Shown one piece after another: positions 52,766 to 63,300 of a stretch of DNA of 64,000 nucleotides. Every line of letters begins with the position of its first letter. The stretch's first letter is position 1. The translations under genes were made by a program, and so were the position numbers. The notes beneath the pieces are model-generated. The model searched no databases and was not told the origin of the DNA. It worked only from the letters and a program-made list of their open reading frames with translations. Origin of the DNA: Nocardioides marmotae (GTDB lineage Bacteria > Actinomycetota > Actinomycetes > Propionibacteriales > Nocardioidaceae); the NCBI RefSeq assembly GCF_013177455.1, contig NZ_CP053660.1, positions 2,728,001 to 2,792,000 on the forward strand, written 5' to 3'.

Positions 52766-53760
52766 GTGAAGCTCCCCCGCAGCGCCGCCCTGGCCGCGAC
52801 CGCCGTCCTCCTCACGTCGCTCGCCGCCTGCGGCTCCGAGACCGGCTCCTCGGGCTCCTCGGAAGCCGCCGCCGGTGACGGCTCCTACCCGGTGACGGTC
52901 GAGAACTGCGGCGCCGACGTCGTCGTCGACCGAGCCCCCGAGAGGGCCGTGCTGCTCAAGCCCGCGGCGGCGACGTACCTCCACGAGCTCGGCGTCCTCG
53001 ACGACGTCGTCACCGCCCGCGCCGGCGCCTACCCGCGGGGCTACTACGACGAGGAGACCTGGGCCGAGCTCGAGTCGGTCCCGATGCTCTCCGACGACCT
53101 CGACTCCGCGGGCCACCTGCAGATCTCCAAGGAGGTCGTGCTCGCCCAGCAGCCCGACATCGTCCTCGGCGAGGCCGACAACCTCACCCGGGAGACCCTC
53201 GGCGCCGCCGGCATCCCCCTGATGGAGGAGCCCGCGCTGTGCCCGGAGCCCCCGAGCGACCCGTCCTTCGAGGACGTCCACGACCAGATGCGCACCTACG
53301 GCCGCATCTTCGACAGGACCGAGGAGGCCGAGGCCGCGGTCGAGCGGCTCCAGGACCGGCTCGAGGAGATCCTCGCCGAGGTCGACCCCGACGAGAGCCG
53401 CACCGCGGCGGTGCTCTACCCCACGGTCGGCGGCGGCACGCCGTACGCCTACGGCACCTCCTCGATGGCCCATCCCCAGCTCGAGGCCGCCGGCTTCACC
53501 AACGTCTTCGCCGACACCAGCGAGCGGGTCTTCGAGGTCACCCTCGAGGAGCTCGTCGGCCGCGACCCCGACGTCCTCATCCTGCTCCACTCCGACGGCG
53601 ACCCCGCCGACGTCGAGGCCGCGATCACGCAGATGAACGGCGCCCGCGCCCTCACCGCGGTCCAGGACGACGCGATCCTCACCCAGCTCTTCAACTTCAC
53701 CGAGCCGCCCTCGCCCCTGGCGATCGACGGCCTGGAGCGGATCGTCGAGCACTTCCAGCG

Positions 53761-53764
<4 letters not shown>
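52766..53764 (+). CDS. Substrate-binding lipoprotein of chelate importer
   Basis: 332 residues. The lipoprotein signal ends in LTSLAAC (Cys near residue 24). The mature part has VTVENCGADVVVDRAPERAV near 50, the usual start of type III periplasmic binding proteins, then PDIVLGEADNLT and DPDVLILLHSDGD in the second lobe, joined by a long helix (EEAEAAVERLQDRLEEI). GTG 52766 follows GGAAGG; an ATG at 52730 overlapping the permease stop is in frame and would add 12 residues. It captures the metal chelate outside the membrane. Confidence 0.88.
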
Positions 53765-54557
<793 letters not shown>

Positions 54558-54561
<4 letters not shown>

Positions 54562-55271
54562 CCCCGCCCACCGACGTCCAGGCAGCGATGAACGACTACT
54601 GGACCCACCGCTCCGTGCCGTACGACGAGTACCAGCAGCGCGCGGACCGCAAGGAGGTCGACCTCGCCGCCTGGGGCGAGGTCTTCACCGACGCCCTGGG
54701 CGCCGAGCCGCTCGACGTCCTCGACGTCGGCACCGGTTCGGGGTACGTCGCCTGCCTGCTCGCGGACCAGGGCCACCGGGTCACCGGCATCGACCTCGCC
54801 GAGGGCATGCTCGAGCGCGCCCGGCTGCACGCCGGGGCGATGGACAACCCGCCGACCTTCCTGCGCGGTGACGCGGTCGCGCCCGACTTCCCCGCCGGCT
54901 CGTTCGACGCGATCGTCAACCGCTACGTCACCTGGACGCTGCGCGAGCCCGACACGGCGCTGGCCAACTGGCTGCAGCTGCTGCGACCCGGTGGCACCCT
55001 CGCGGTCGTCGACGCCACCTGGTTCGCCCGCGGCCTGCACGAGGGCGCCAGCGAGGAGTTCAAGGCGGCGTACGACGAGGAGGTGCGGCAGGCGATCCCG
55101 CTCGCGGAGTCCACCTCGATCGAGCCGTTCGCCGAGCGGATCCGGGCCGCCGGCTTCGTCGACGTCGAGGTCGTGGCGCTGACCCGCCTGCACGAGCTGG
55201 ACCGCGAGCACGGCGTGGCCCCGAACCACGAGGTGCTCATGCAGCACCTCATCCGCGGCACCCGCCCCTGA
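54558..55271 (+). CDS. SAM-dependent methyltransferase in chelate-importer operon
   Basis: 237 residues of class I methyltransferase: VLDVGTGSGYVACLLADQGH near residue 54 (motif I), GIDLAEGMLERAR (motif II), FLRGDAVAPDFPAGSFDAIV (motif IV) and LLRPGGTLAVVDATW. N-terminal MNDYWTHRSVPYDEYQQR resembles ubiE/tocopherol-type proteins. Its ATG overlaps the ATPase stop. Methyltransferases in such operons may act on the imported chelator or be a metallophore-biosynthesis relic; the acceptor is unknown. Confidence 0.87.
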
Positions 55272-55281
55272 CCGGCGGGCC

Positions 55282-56898
55282 TCAGCCGCGCGGCTCCGCC
55301 CGGACCAGCGGCACCTCGGCGACCCGCGCGGCGGCGAGGTCGGCGGGCAGGGCGGAGCGCATGCCCCACTCGAAGAGCACCAGCGCGAACGCGGTGACCA
55401 CGACCATGTCGACGCCGGCGGGCAGGACCTCGCGGCCCCCGCCGAACCGGCCGAGGAAGGTCAGCACCAGCACACCGGCGTAGTAGGGCCCCAGCCACGC
55501 CAGCGACCCCAGCGCCAGCGAGCCGCGCAGCTGGCGGTCGCGGGCGATGCGCCAGAGCAGCACCGCGATCCCGACGGCGATCGGGAGGGTCAGCTTGATC
55601 ATCGTCTCCCACCCGGTCCAGTAGATGATCAGGGTGATCACGACGAAGGCGACCCGGGCCAGGACGGGGACCGCGGGCAACCGGAAGGGACGGTCGCGGT
55701 CGGGGACCTGGCGCCGGAGCGCGAGCACCGTGACCGGGCCGAGGCACATCGACAGCACGATCGCCCCGGAGTTGAAGGAGAGCAGCTCCGACCACCCGTC
55801 GCGGAACGCGAGCAGCAGCACCACCCCGACCACGAGGTTCAGCACCATCGCGCGCAGCGGGACCCCGTGCCGGTTGAAGACCGTCACGGCGTGCGGGAAG
55901 AGGCCGTTCTGCGCGGTCGCGACCGCGAGCCGACCGGTGGAGGCGGTGGAGACCAGACCCGCGCCGAAGGGCCCGAGGACGGCGTCGGCCACCACCAGCT
56001 TCGCCAGCGCCGTCATGCCCAGTCCGGTGAGGAGGGCAGCCAGCGGCCCGTTCGCCCCGCCCTTCTCGAGGCCGGCCCAGCCCTGGCCGAGGTCGCCGGG
56101 GTCGACCGCGCCGATGAAGCCGAGCTGGAGAACGGTGAAGAGCACGGTGCAGATGAGGATGCCCCCGACCAGCGCCACCGGGATGGTCACCTGCGGTCGA
56201 CGCGCCTCGCCGGCGAGGTCCAGCGCGTGCCGGAAGCCCAGGAACGCGAAGACGACACCGCCCGAGGTGATGGCGCTCATCACCCCGGTGGCCCCGTCGG
56301 GGGCGAACCCGGTCTCGCGGATCGGCGCGGTGGAGAACGAGGTGAGCAGCGCGATCGCGATGACCACCGGGATGATCACCTTCACCCAGGTGAGCGCGCT
56401 GTTGACCCGGGTGAACAGCGCCACGCCGAAGGCGTTGAGCGCGGTGAACGCGGCCAGCACGACGACCGCTGCCGCGACCCCCGGCAGGCTCAGGGCGCTC
56501 TCCCCGTTCGACGAGGCCCCCGCGACGAAGAGCCAGTCGAAGGCCGGCTCGTTGCTGGCGTACTCCAGCATGGCCTGGGTCTCGATCGGTGCGGCCGTCA
56601 CGTAGCCGACCCACGCCACCCAGCCGACCGCGATGCCGACCCCCTGCCCGTGGCTGAAGGTGGGCAGCAGCCCGAGCCCGCCGACCACCGGGAGCATCGC
56701 GGCGATCTCGGCGTAGACCAGCGCGACCGTGATCAGCATCAGCCCGGCGATCGGCCACGCGAGGACGGCGGCCGGACCGGCCTCCTGGGCTGCGAACAGC
56801 GGCGCGAACAGCACGCCGGACCCGACCACGCCGCCGACGGCGACGAAGGTCAGCCCGAGGGTGCCGATCGAGCGATCGGGAGCGTGCGGCCCGGCCAT
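55282..56898 (-). CDS. APC-superfamily amino acid permease
   Basis: 538 residues with about 12 helices. The first helix carries GTLGLTFVAVGGVVGSGVLFAP, the conserved GxG substrate-backbone-binding motif of APC transporters. VVFAFLGFRHALDLAGEARRP in helix 6 and the following cytoplasmic loop are also typical, as is GVPLRAMVLNLVVG. The C-terminal helices end in a short polar tail. Substrate is unknown. ATG 56898 is the natural start. The gene is convergent with the methyltransferase. Confidence 0.88.
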   Translation of the reverse strand: MAGPHAPDRSIGTLGLTFVAVGGVVGSGVLFAPLFAAQEAGPAAVLAWPIAGLMLITVALVYAEIAAMLPVVGGLGLLPTFSHGQGVGIAVGWVAWVGYVTAAPIETQAMLEYASNEPAFDWLFVAGASSNGESALSLPGVAAAVVVLAAFTALNAFGVALFTRVNSALTWVKVIIPVVIAIALLTSFSTAPIRETGFAPDGATGVMSAITSGGVVFAFLGFRHALDLAGEARRPQVTIPVALVGGILICTVLFTVLQLGFIGAVDPGDLGQGWAGLEKGGANGPLAALLTGLGMTALAKLVVADAVLGPFGAGLVSTASTGRLAVATAQNGLFPHAVTVFNRHGVPLRAMVLNLVVGVVLLLAFRDGWSELLSFNSGAIVLSMCLGPVTVLALRRQVPDRDRPFRLPAVPVLARVAFVVITLIIYWTGWETMIKLTLPIAVGIAVLLWRIARDRQLRGSLALGSLAWLGPYYAGVLVLTFLGRFGGGREVLPAGVDMVVVTAFALVLFEWGMRSALPADLAAARVAEVPLVRAEPRG

Positions 56899-57074
56899 CT
56901 CGAAGACGGTACGCCGCGGGTGCCGGCCGCGGCCCTGCCGCGAGGCACGCCCCTACGACGCCGTTCCGCCCTTCCCATCTGGCGGCTGGTCGCCTAGCCG
57001 CCCGCCTGCGCCGCCAGCCGTTCCCTCCGCCAGGCCCCGAGCCGGTCGCGATCGCCGGTCACGGACCGCGAGCG
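56899..57074. other. Intergenic region left of motif F
   Basis: Upstream region shared by the divergent APC permease and GH26-like genes. Apart from motif F at its right end I see no identifiable element. Confidence 0.4.
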
Positions 57075-57092
57075 TCCCCCAAATAAGGGATG
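57075..57092 (+). promoter_or_regulatory. 18-bp dyad motif, copy F, with -10 box
   Basis: TCCCCCAAATAAGGGATG is followed after exactly 20 nt by TACGGT (57113-57118), the same spacing as copy B over 53 kb away. The third GH26-like gene starts at 57163 behind CGGAGG. This copy links a distant gene to the polysaccharide locus. Confidence 0.7.
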
Positions 57093-57162
57093 CGTGGCCC
57101 CCGAGCAGTTCCTACGGTGGCGGACGACGGCCGACCGGCCGGCCGGCCGACCGGAGGCGCGC

Positions 57163-58065
57163 GTGCTCGAGACCAGGACCAGCCGCCGCGGCGCGGTGGT
57201 CGCCGGGCTCGCCGGCGTCGCCGCTCTCGGGCTGGGGGCCGGGAAGGTCGTGGGCCTGCCCGGTCGCGACGGGGATCTGTGGGTGGCCGAGCCGGCTGCC
57301 GCGCGACCGGCGTACGGCGCGTGCCCGGCCGAGGGCGGCACGTCGCTGGAGGCCCAGAGCAGCGTGCTGGCGAAGTGGGGCGAGGGGGCCTGCGTGCGGC
57401 AGTTCTTCCCGGCGTTCTCGGTGCCCGCGCCGCGCGACCCGGCGGCCTCGGTGGTGCACGCCAGCTGGAAACCGGTCGCGCCCGGGCTCGTCACACCCGC
57501 CGCGGTGGCCGCGCTCACCGCCGACCTGCTCCCCGGCGACGTGGTCGAGGTGTGGCACGAGCCGGACACGAAGATGCGCGAGGGCGAGCTGACGATGCGG
57601 GAGGCCCTCGCCCTCAAGAACCGCTTCCACGACGTGGTCAAGCAGGTGCGGCCCGACCTCCGGGTCGCCTGCACCCTCAGCGGCTGGGAGGCCGACCCGG
57701 CGAACCCGGTGACCCGCGGCGACATCGATCGCTGGGCCGCGGTGCGGGCCGACCTGCTCGGGCTGGACCTCGACGGCGTCCGCCCCGAACGGCTCCCCTA
57801 CCCCAACTTCCACGGGGAGATGGACACCGCCCGGGACTTCGTGGCGCAGCGCGGCGACTACCAGGGCTGGTGCGTCCCGGAGTTCGGCGCCCCGCGGATC
57901 GAGACCGACGTCGACGGCGAGGCGCGGGCGCAGTGGCTGCTGGCGTGCGGGCTGCTGCTCGCCGAGAGCGACCCGGCGTACGTCGCGCTGTTCGAGTACC
58001 CCACCTCCCCCGGTTACGAGCTCACCTCCCCCGCCGAGCTGTCCGCGTGGCGGTCGTTCGTCTGA
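57163..58065 (+). CDS. Exported GH26-like/TIM-barrel glycosidase with Tat-type signal
   Basis: 300 residues from GTG 57163, behind GGAGG. The N-terminus [20 protein letters not shown] has a twin-arginine motif and hydrophobic core, so Tat export is likely. The mature protein has [12 protein letters not shown] near residue 130 (acid/base Glu) and [12 protein letters not shown] near 239 (nucleophile Glu of the EFG type). It is more distant from the two paralogues at 6.6 and 15.3 kb but shares the two-glutamate layout and the same upstream 18-bp motif. An in-frame GTG at 57094 would lie upstream of the predicted transcript start and is rejected. Substrate unknown. Confidence 0.73.
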   Translation: MLETRTSRRGAVVAGLAGVAALGLGAGKVVGLPGRDGDLWVAEPAAARPAYGACPAEGGTSLEAQSSVLAKWGEGACVRQFFPAFSVPAPRDPAASVVHASWKPVAPGLVTPAAVAALTADLLPGDVVEVWHEPDTKMREGELTMREALALKNRFHDVVKQVRPDLRVACTLSGWEADPANPVTRGDIDRWAAVRADLLGLDLDGVRPERLPYPNFHGEMDTARDFVAQRGDYQGWCVPEFGAPRIETDVDGEARAQWLLACGLLLAESDPAYVALFEYPTSPGYELTSPAELSAWRSFV

Positions 58066-58153
58066 GACGGAGGACGGCTGCCCGGGATCTCGGCAGACGA
58101 CGCGGGCGCTGGTCCTTCCCCCCGCGGAGCGTCGGGGAGTCGTACCGTCGTCC

Positions 58154-59056
58154 ATGGCCTCGCCCATCGTCGTCCACGGTCTCGTCAAGGACTTCGGCCG
58201 CTCCCGTGCGCTCGACGGGTTGGACCTGGAGGTCCGCGCGGGAGAGGTACACGGGTTCCTCGGCCCGAACGGGTCCGGCAAGTCCACGACGATCCGGGTG
58301 CTCCTGGGGCTGTTGCGCGCCACGTCCGGCGAGGCCCGGCTCTTCGGCGAGGACCCGTGGAGCCAGGCCACCGACCTCCACCGGCGCCTCGCGTACGTCC
58401 CCGGTGAGGTGAACCTGTGGCCGCAGCTCACCGGCGGCGAGGTGATCGACCTGCTCGGCCGGCTGCGGGGGGACCTCGACCGTGCCCGGCGCGACGAGCT
58501 GGTCGGCCGCTTCGACCTCGACCCCACCAAGAGGGCGCGCTCGTACTCCAAGGGCAACCGGCAGAAGGTGGCGCTGGTGGCGGCCCTGGCGTCGCGGGCG
58601 GAGCTGCTGATCCTCGACGAACCGACCTCCGGCCTGGACCCGCTCATGGAGGAGGAGTTCCAGGAGGTGGTCCGCGAGGTCCGCGACCAGGGCCGCACGG
58701 TCCTGCTCTCCAGCCACATCCTCGCCGAGGTCGAGGCGCTCTGCGACCGGGTGAGCATCATCCGGTCCGGTCGCACGGTCCAGAGCGGGTCCCTCGACGA
58801 GCTGCGGCACCTCACGCACACGAGGGTGGTCGCGGAGACGGCCCGCCCCGCGGACGCCATCGCCCGGCTGCCGGGGGTGACCGGCGTGCACCGGACCGAC
58901 GACCGGATCCGCTTCGACGTCGACAGCGACCACCTCGGCGCGGCGATCGCCGGCCTCGCCGAGCTGGGGATCAGGTCCCTGGTCAGCCACCCGCCCACGC
59001 TCGAGGAGCTGTTCCTGCGCGAGTACGGCGAGCGGGTCGAGGTGGCCGAGCCGTGA
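58154..59056 (+). CDS. ABC exporter ATPase (TnrB2-like)
   Basis: 300 residues. Walker [16 protein letters not shown], signature region [15 protein letters not shown], Walker [14 protein letters not shown] and H-loop [11 protein letters not shown] are intact. The C-terminal accessory domain is present (~215-300, ending [14 protein letters not shown]). It pairs with a 12-helix permease and resembles polyketide-antibiotic exporters such as the tetronasin system. Its stop overlaps the permease GTG (GTGA). Confidence 0.88.
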   Translation: MASPIVVHGLVKDFGRSRALDGLDLEVRAGEVHGFLGPNGSGKSTTIRVLLGLLRATSGEARLFGEDPWSQATDLHRRLAYVPGEVNLWPQLTGGEVIDLLGRLRGDLDRARRDELVGRFDLDPTKRARSYSKGNRQKVALVAALASRAELLILDEPTSGLDPLMEEEFQEVVREVRDQGRTVLLSSHILAEVEALCDRVSIIRSGRTVQSGSLDELRHLTHTRVVAETARPADAIARLPGVTGVHRTDDRIRFDVDSDHLGAAIAGLAELGIRSLVSHPPTLEELFLREYGERVEVAEP

Positions 59057-60645
59057 ACCGGTTCACCGGGACCTGGACCCTGGTGCGACTCATCCTGCGC
59101 TGCGACCGGGTCCGGTTGCCGATCTGGCTGCTCGCGCTCGTCGGGCTGGTCGGCGCGTCGGCCGCCGGCGTGCAGGGCATCTACGACACCGCCGCCTCGC
59201 GTGCGTCGTACGCACGGACCGCGGGCGGCAGCGCCGCCTCGATCGCGCTCAGCGGCCCTCCCGTCGCGCTGGACACGATCGGCGGGATCACCGTGTTCGA
59301 GGTCAGCCAGGTGGCCGTCGTCGGCGTCTCGCTGATGGCCGTCTTCCTGACCGTCCGCCACACCCGCACCGAGGAGCAGGCCGGACGGACCGAGCTGCTC
59401 CGGGCCGGCGTCCTCGGGCGCCACGCCGACCTGGCGGCGATCTGCGTGGTGATGAGCGGCGCCTCGGTCCTCGTGGGCGTCGGGACGCTGCTGACGTTCG
59501 TGGGCGTCGGGCTGCCGACCACCGGGTCGCTGGCGTACGCCGCCGCCGTCACCACGCTGGGGCTGGTCTTCACCGGCGTCGCGCTCGTGGCCGCACAGGT
59601 GAGCCAGCACAGCCGCGGCGCGACCGGGCTCTCCCTGGCCGTGCTCGGCCTGCTGTACGGCCTGCGCGCGATCGGGGACGTCGAGGGCAGCTGGGTCACC
59701 TGGGCATCGCCGATCGGCTGGGCCCAGGCGGTGCGACCGTTCGCGGACGAGCGCTGGTGGCCCCTCGGCCTGGCGCTCGGGTTCGCCGCCGGGACGGCAG
59801 CCCTCGCCGGGTGGCTGGCCGGCCGGCGGGACCTCGGCGCCGGCCTCGTGGCCGACCGGCCCGGCCGAGCCCGGGCGTCTCGCCGGCTCGGCAGCCCCCT
59901 CGGGCTCGCGGCCCGCCTGCAGCGCGCCGCCGTCATCGGGTGGGCCGTCGGCATGGGGGCGCTCGGCGCGGTCTACGGGTCCTTCGGCCAGGACGTGCAG
60001 AGCATGCTGGACGACAACCCCGAGATGGCCGACTACTTCCGCCAGGTGGCCGGCGAGGCGGCCGTCACCGATGCCTACTTCAGCGTCGTCGTGGTGTTCA
60101 ACGCCATCATCGCCACGGGCTTCACCATCTCCTCGGTGCTCCGGCTGCGCACCGAGGAGAGCGACCTGCACACCGAGCCCGCGCTGGCGACCTCGGTCTC
60201 GCGGACCAGGTGGGCCCTCTCGTGGCTGGCCGTGACGGTCCTCGGCAGCGTGCTCGTCGTCGGCACCGCGGGCCTCCTGGCCGGAGTGGTGTGGGCGGCG
60301 ACGAGCTCCGACCCCGGCCAGGTGGCGGCGTTGACGGCCGCCCAGCTGAGCTACCTGCCGGCCGTGCTGCTCCTCGGCGCGCTGACCTTCCTCGTCTACG
60401 GCTGGCAGCCGCACCTCGCGGGGGCCGCGTACGCCGCGCTCGGCGTCTGCTTCGTCATCGGCTGGCTCGGGGACCTCCTGCGCCTGCCGGACTGGGCGAT
60501 GGGCATCTCCCCGTTCGAGCGCACGCCCCTCGTGCCGTCGGTGGGGTACGACGCCGTACCCCTCGTGGTCATGACCGCGATGGCCGTGACGCTGGCGGTC
60601 GTCGGCGAGCGGGGGTTCCGCCGACGCGACCTGCTGGGCGGGTGA
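59053..60645 (+). CDS. ABC exporter permease (TnrB3-like)
   Basis: 530 residues with about 12 membrane helices in two halves. The N-terminal helix ([23 protein letters not shown]) leads to a loop, then [22 protein letters not shown], a conserved cytoplasmic segment seen again as [20 protein letters not shown] in the second half, so the protein is an internal duplication. This is typical of polyketide/antibiotic ABC permeases. GTG 59053 overlaps the ATPase stop. It probably exports a hydrophobic compound. Confidence 0.87.
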   Translation: MNRFTGTWTLVRLILRCDRVRLPIWLLALVGLVGASAAGVQGIYDTAASRASYARTAGGSAASIALSGPPVALDTIGGITVFEVSQVAVVGVSLMAVFLTVRHTRTEEQAGRTELLRAGVLGRHADLAAICVVMSGASVLVGVGTLLTFVGVGLPTTGSLAYAAAVTTLGLVFTGVALVAAQVSQHSRGATGLSLAVLGLLYGLRAIGDVEGSWVTWASPIGWAQAVRPFADERWWPLGLALGFAAGTAALAGWLAGRRDLGAGLVADRPGRARASRRLGSPLGLAARLQRAAVIGWAVGMGALGAVYGSFGQDVQSMLDDNPEMADYFRQVAGEAAVTDAYFSVVVVFNAIIATGFTISSVLRLRTEESDLHTEPALATSVSRTRWALSWLAVTVLGSVLVVGTAGLLAGVVWAATSSDPGQVAALTAAQLSYLPAVLLLGALTFLVYGWQPHLAGAAYAALGVCFVIGWLGDLLRLPDWAMGISPFERTPLVPSVGYDAVPLVVMTAMAVTLAVVGERGFRRRDLLGG

Positions 60646-60661
60646 CCGGCCGATCGGCCGG
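60646..60661. terminator. Palindrome after ABC exporter operon
   Basis: CCGGCCGATCGGCCGG is a perfect 16-bp palindrome directly after the permease stop (60643-60645). It may form a short terminator stem or be a protein-binding site. Confidence 0.35.
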
Positions 60662-60909
60662 CCTCCCGGGACCCGTCTCGTGGACCTCCCGCATGACGCC
60701 GTCCGAGAGGTCCCGGTGGAGCGCGTGGGCCACCTCGCCGGCCGGCAGGGACACCGTCCTGATCCCCTCGCCGGCGACGTCCACCGGCGTCAGGCAACCC
60801 GCGGGGCTCGGCGAGGACCAAGGTCCTCGACAGCATGGTCCGGAGCCTCGGTTGCCCGGCAGCCCGCGCCTGCAGGCTGGGGTCCTCAGAGCCGGATGAG
60901 GAGGCCCCC
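60662..60909. other. Intergenic region before flavodoxin gene
   Basis: About 250 bp without a convincing gene. The minus strand between about 60700 and 60780 reads coherently (TVSLPAGEVAHALHRDL), vaguely like a GyrI-type domain, but has no start and is not maintained. It may be a gene remnant. Confidence 0.3.
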
Positions 60910-61455
60910 ATGGCACGACAGCTGCACGCGGCCGTCATCGCAGAGTCGATGTTCGGCAACACCAGGTCCGTCGCCGACGGCGTCGCGGCCGGGATCGAGC
61001 TCGAAGGTGCCACGGTCGACCTGATGAGCGTGGCGGAGGCACCGCCGCTGGACTCCGTCCACGCGGACCTGATCGTGGTGGGGGCACCGACGCACGCGTT
61101 CTCCCTCAGCCGGAGGCCGACCCGGGAGGACGCCGTCAAGCAGGGCGCGCCTGCGGAGGCCGCCGGCGGTCCCGGCCTGCGCGAGTGGATCGACGCCGCG
61201 TCCGACGACGGAGGGGGGCGCCTGGTCGCGGTGTTCGACACCCGGGTCGCCAAGATCAAGCACCTCCCCGCCAACGCCGCGCACCGCGCCCACCGCATGC
61301 TCGAGCGGCGCGGTTACGTCTCCGTCGTACGGCCGGCCGGTTTCCTGGTCGCCGACGTCAAGGGGCCGCTGCTCCCCGACCAGCTCGAGCAGGCCACTGC
61401 GTGGGGTCGGACCGTCGCGGTCGCGGCTCAGGACCGGATGGCGACGAGCCCCTGA
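60910..61455 (+). CDS. Flavodoxin-family protein
   Basis: 181 residues. The start AAVIAESMFGNTRSVADGVA contains the FMN-phosphate loop (SxxGNT), and DLIVVGAPTHAFSLSRR near residue 55 contains the second FMN loop. The rest follows the five-stranded flavodoxin fold. ATG 60910 follows GAGGAGG. It is convergent with the DevS-type kinase gene and may carry electrons in low-oxygen metabolism, which is inference from that neighbour. Confidence 0.87.
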   Translation: MARQLHAAVIAESMFGNTRSVADGVAAGIELEGATVDLMSVAEAPPLDSVHADLIVVGAPTHAFSLSRRPTREDAVKQGAPAEAAGGPGLREWIDAASDDGGGRLVAVFDTRVAKIKHLPANAAHRAHRMLERRGYVSVVRPAGFLVADVKGPLLPDQLEQATAWGRTVAVAAQDRMATSP

Positions 61456-61467
61456 CGCGTGGCGCTC

Positions 61468-63210
61468 TCACGACCTCGGCACGGTCAGGGGCACGCGCCA
61501 CTCGATCGTCGTGCCCTGCCCGGGAGAGCTGGAGATCTCACACGTCCCGCCCAGGTCCGCCGCCCGGTGTCTCATGTTCGCGAGGCCGCTCTCCACGACG
61601 TCCGGCGGGATGCCGCGTCCGTCGTCGCGGACCGTCAGGGAGACCTGGTCGCCGTCGACGACCAGGCTGACGTCGATCGCTGATGGTGCTGCGTGCCGGG
61701 CCGCGTTGGAGAGGGCTTCGGCGAGCACGGCCAGGAGATGGGGCGCGACGGTGTCGGGGACCCGGGCACGCACCGGCCCCTCGATCTGGACCGACGGTAT
61801 GACCTTGAGCGTGCCGGCGGCGCGCTCGACGATGCGCGTGATCTCCGACTGAAGATCGCCAGTCGCCTCGCCGGCTGTGCTCAGCGCGAAGATCGCTCGC
61901 CGGATGTCCCTGATCGTGGCGTCGATGTCGTCGACGGCCGACTCCAGACGCCGGGCCAGCTCGGGTTCGGCCGCGAGCCGACTCGCGCTCTGCAAGCCCA
62001 GCCCGACCGCGAAGAGGCGCTGGATGATCAGGTCGTGGAGGTCCCGGCCGATGCGGTCCCGGTCCTCGAAGAGGGTCAGCCTGCGCCGGTCCCGGTTCGC
62101 CAGCGAGATCTGCAACGCCAACGCTGCCTGCTCGACGAACGCGGCCGGCAGGTCCGTTTCGAGCGCGGCCCCCGTGGCGTTCTCGGGACACCAGGCCAGA
62201 GCCAGCACGCCGCGGAGCCCGGACCCGGTCGTCGACATCGGCACCATCACGGCCGGGCCGAGCTCCCGCCGCCCAGAGGCCTGTGCCGTGCTGCTGGCGC
62301 GAGGATCACCCCGCAGGTCCGCGACCGTCACCGGTTGGCCCGAGACCACGACGTCCCGGGCGATGGACCAGCCCTGCAGCTGTCCGGACAGCCCGTCCAG
62401 GTCGACCTCCAGGCCGGAGACGGCCTGCACGTCGAGGTCGTCGGGACCGTGCCCGGCGACGATCCAGCACACGTCGGCATCGGCCAGCTCCCGAGCCCGG
62501 TCCGCGACCACCTGCAAGGCGTGGCTGTCCGGTTCGGACCCGGTGAGCAGTCGCGCGATCTCAGCGGTCGCGGCAAGCCAGCGCTGGCGCTGGACGGCGT
62601 CCTCGTGGAGGCGTGCGTTCTCGATCGCGACCCCCGCCGCCGCTGCCAGCGCGACGACGATCCGTTCGTCCTCGGCCGTGAACTCCGCGCCTCCCAGCTT
62701 CTCGGTGAGGTAGAGGTTCCCGAACACGCCACCCCGGGTGCGGACCGGCACCCCGAGGAACGACCTCAGGGGCGGGTGGTGGGCGGGGAGGCCGTAGGAG
62801 TCCGGATGGCTCGGCAGCTCGCGGAGCCGGAGCGGCTCGGAGCGGTCGATGACGAGGTCCAGGATGCCGGGCCCCGTCGGCAGCTCCCCGAGCCGGGCCT
62901 GCTGGTCGTCGTCCATGCCGTAGGTGACGAAGGTGCTGAGGCGGTCGGCACTCCCGTGCTCCAGCACACCGAGCGCGGCGAACTGCGCGCCCGTGAGGTT
63001 GCTGGCGATCTCCACGATCCGGGTGAGCAGGCCGTCCAGGGAGAGGTCGGCGCCCATCGACACGACCGCATCGAGCAGCAGCTCCCACCGCCGACGTTCG
63101 TCGAGCGCTCCATCCACCCGCCCCTGGACCTCGCGGAGCAGGTCGTTCACTGTTGATTCTCCGAAGGCGGAGGACCCGTCCCGCGAGGTGGGCATGTCCG
63201 ATGGTTCCAT
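61468..63210 (-). CDS. DevS/DosS-like histidine kinase with two GAF domains
   Basis: 580 residues. Two GAF domains (~55-200 and ~215-375) precede a HisKA_3 core: DRIGRDLHDLIIQRLFAVGL with the phospho-His near residue 395, EALSNAARHA (N box), VRDDGRGIP and GLANMRHRAADLGG. The first GAF contains AHHPPLRSFLGVPVRTRGGV and FGNLYLTEKLGGAEFT, closely resembling mycobacterial DevS/DosT, which use a GAF heme to sense O2, NO or CO. Heme binding here is inferred. ATG 63210 follows AAGGA. No response regulator is adjacent, so its partner lies elsewhere. Confidence 0.87.
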   Translation of the reverse strand: MEPSDMPTSRDGSSAFGESTVNDLLREVQGRVDGALDERRRWELLLDAVVSMGADLSLDGLLTRIVEIASNLTGAQFAALGVLEHGSADRLSTFVTYGMDDDQQARLGELPTGPGILDLVIDRSEPLRLRELPSHPDSYGLPAHHPPLRSFLGVPVRTRGGVFGNLYLTEKLGGAEFTAEDERIVVALAAAAGVAIENARLHEDAVQRQRWLAATAEIARLLTGSEPDSHALQVVADRARELADADVCWIVAGHGPDDLDVQAVSGLEVDLDGLSGQLQGWSIARDVVVSGQPVTVADLRGDPRASSTAQASGRRELGPAVMVPMSTTGSGLRGVLALAWCPENATGAALETDLPAAFVEQAALALQISLANRDRRRLTLFEDRDRIGRDLHDLIIQRLFAVGLGLQSASRLAAEPELARRLESAVDDIDATIRDIRRAIFALSTAGEATGDLQSEITRIVERAAGTLKVIPSVQIEGPVRARVPDTVAPHLLAVLAEALSNAARHAAPSAIDVSLVVDGDQVSLTVRDDGRGIPPDVVESGLANMRHRAADLGGTCEISSSPGQGTTIEWRVPLTVPRS

Positions 63211-63300
63211 CACGGTTCCTTCGTCCGGGTGAAGTCCCGTTGGAGCCTGCCTACCCCCTCGATCCGGCCTCGTCAATGGACCGACGGCCGCCCGATCGCG

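Noticed and set aside
57094-57162. Upstream GTG start for the third GH26-like gene
   Set aside because: It overlaps the end of the motif and lies before the predicted -10 box; the GTG at 57163 has a GGAGG and begins directly at the Tat signal.
60700-60896. Minus-strand reading resembling a GyrI-type domain fragment
   Set aside because: No start codon, short and broken by frame changes; similarity is too weak to call a pseudogene.
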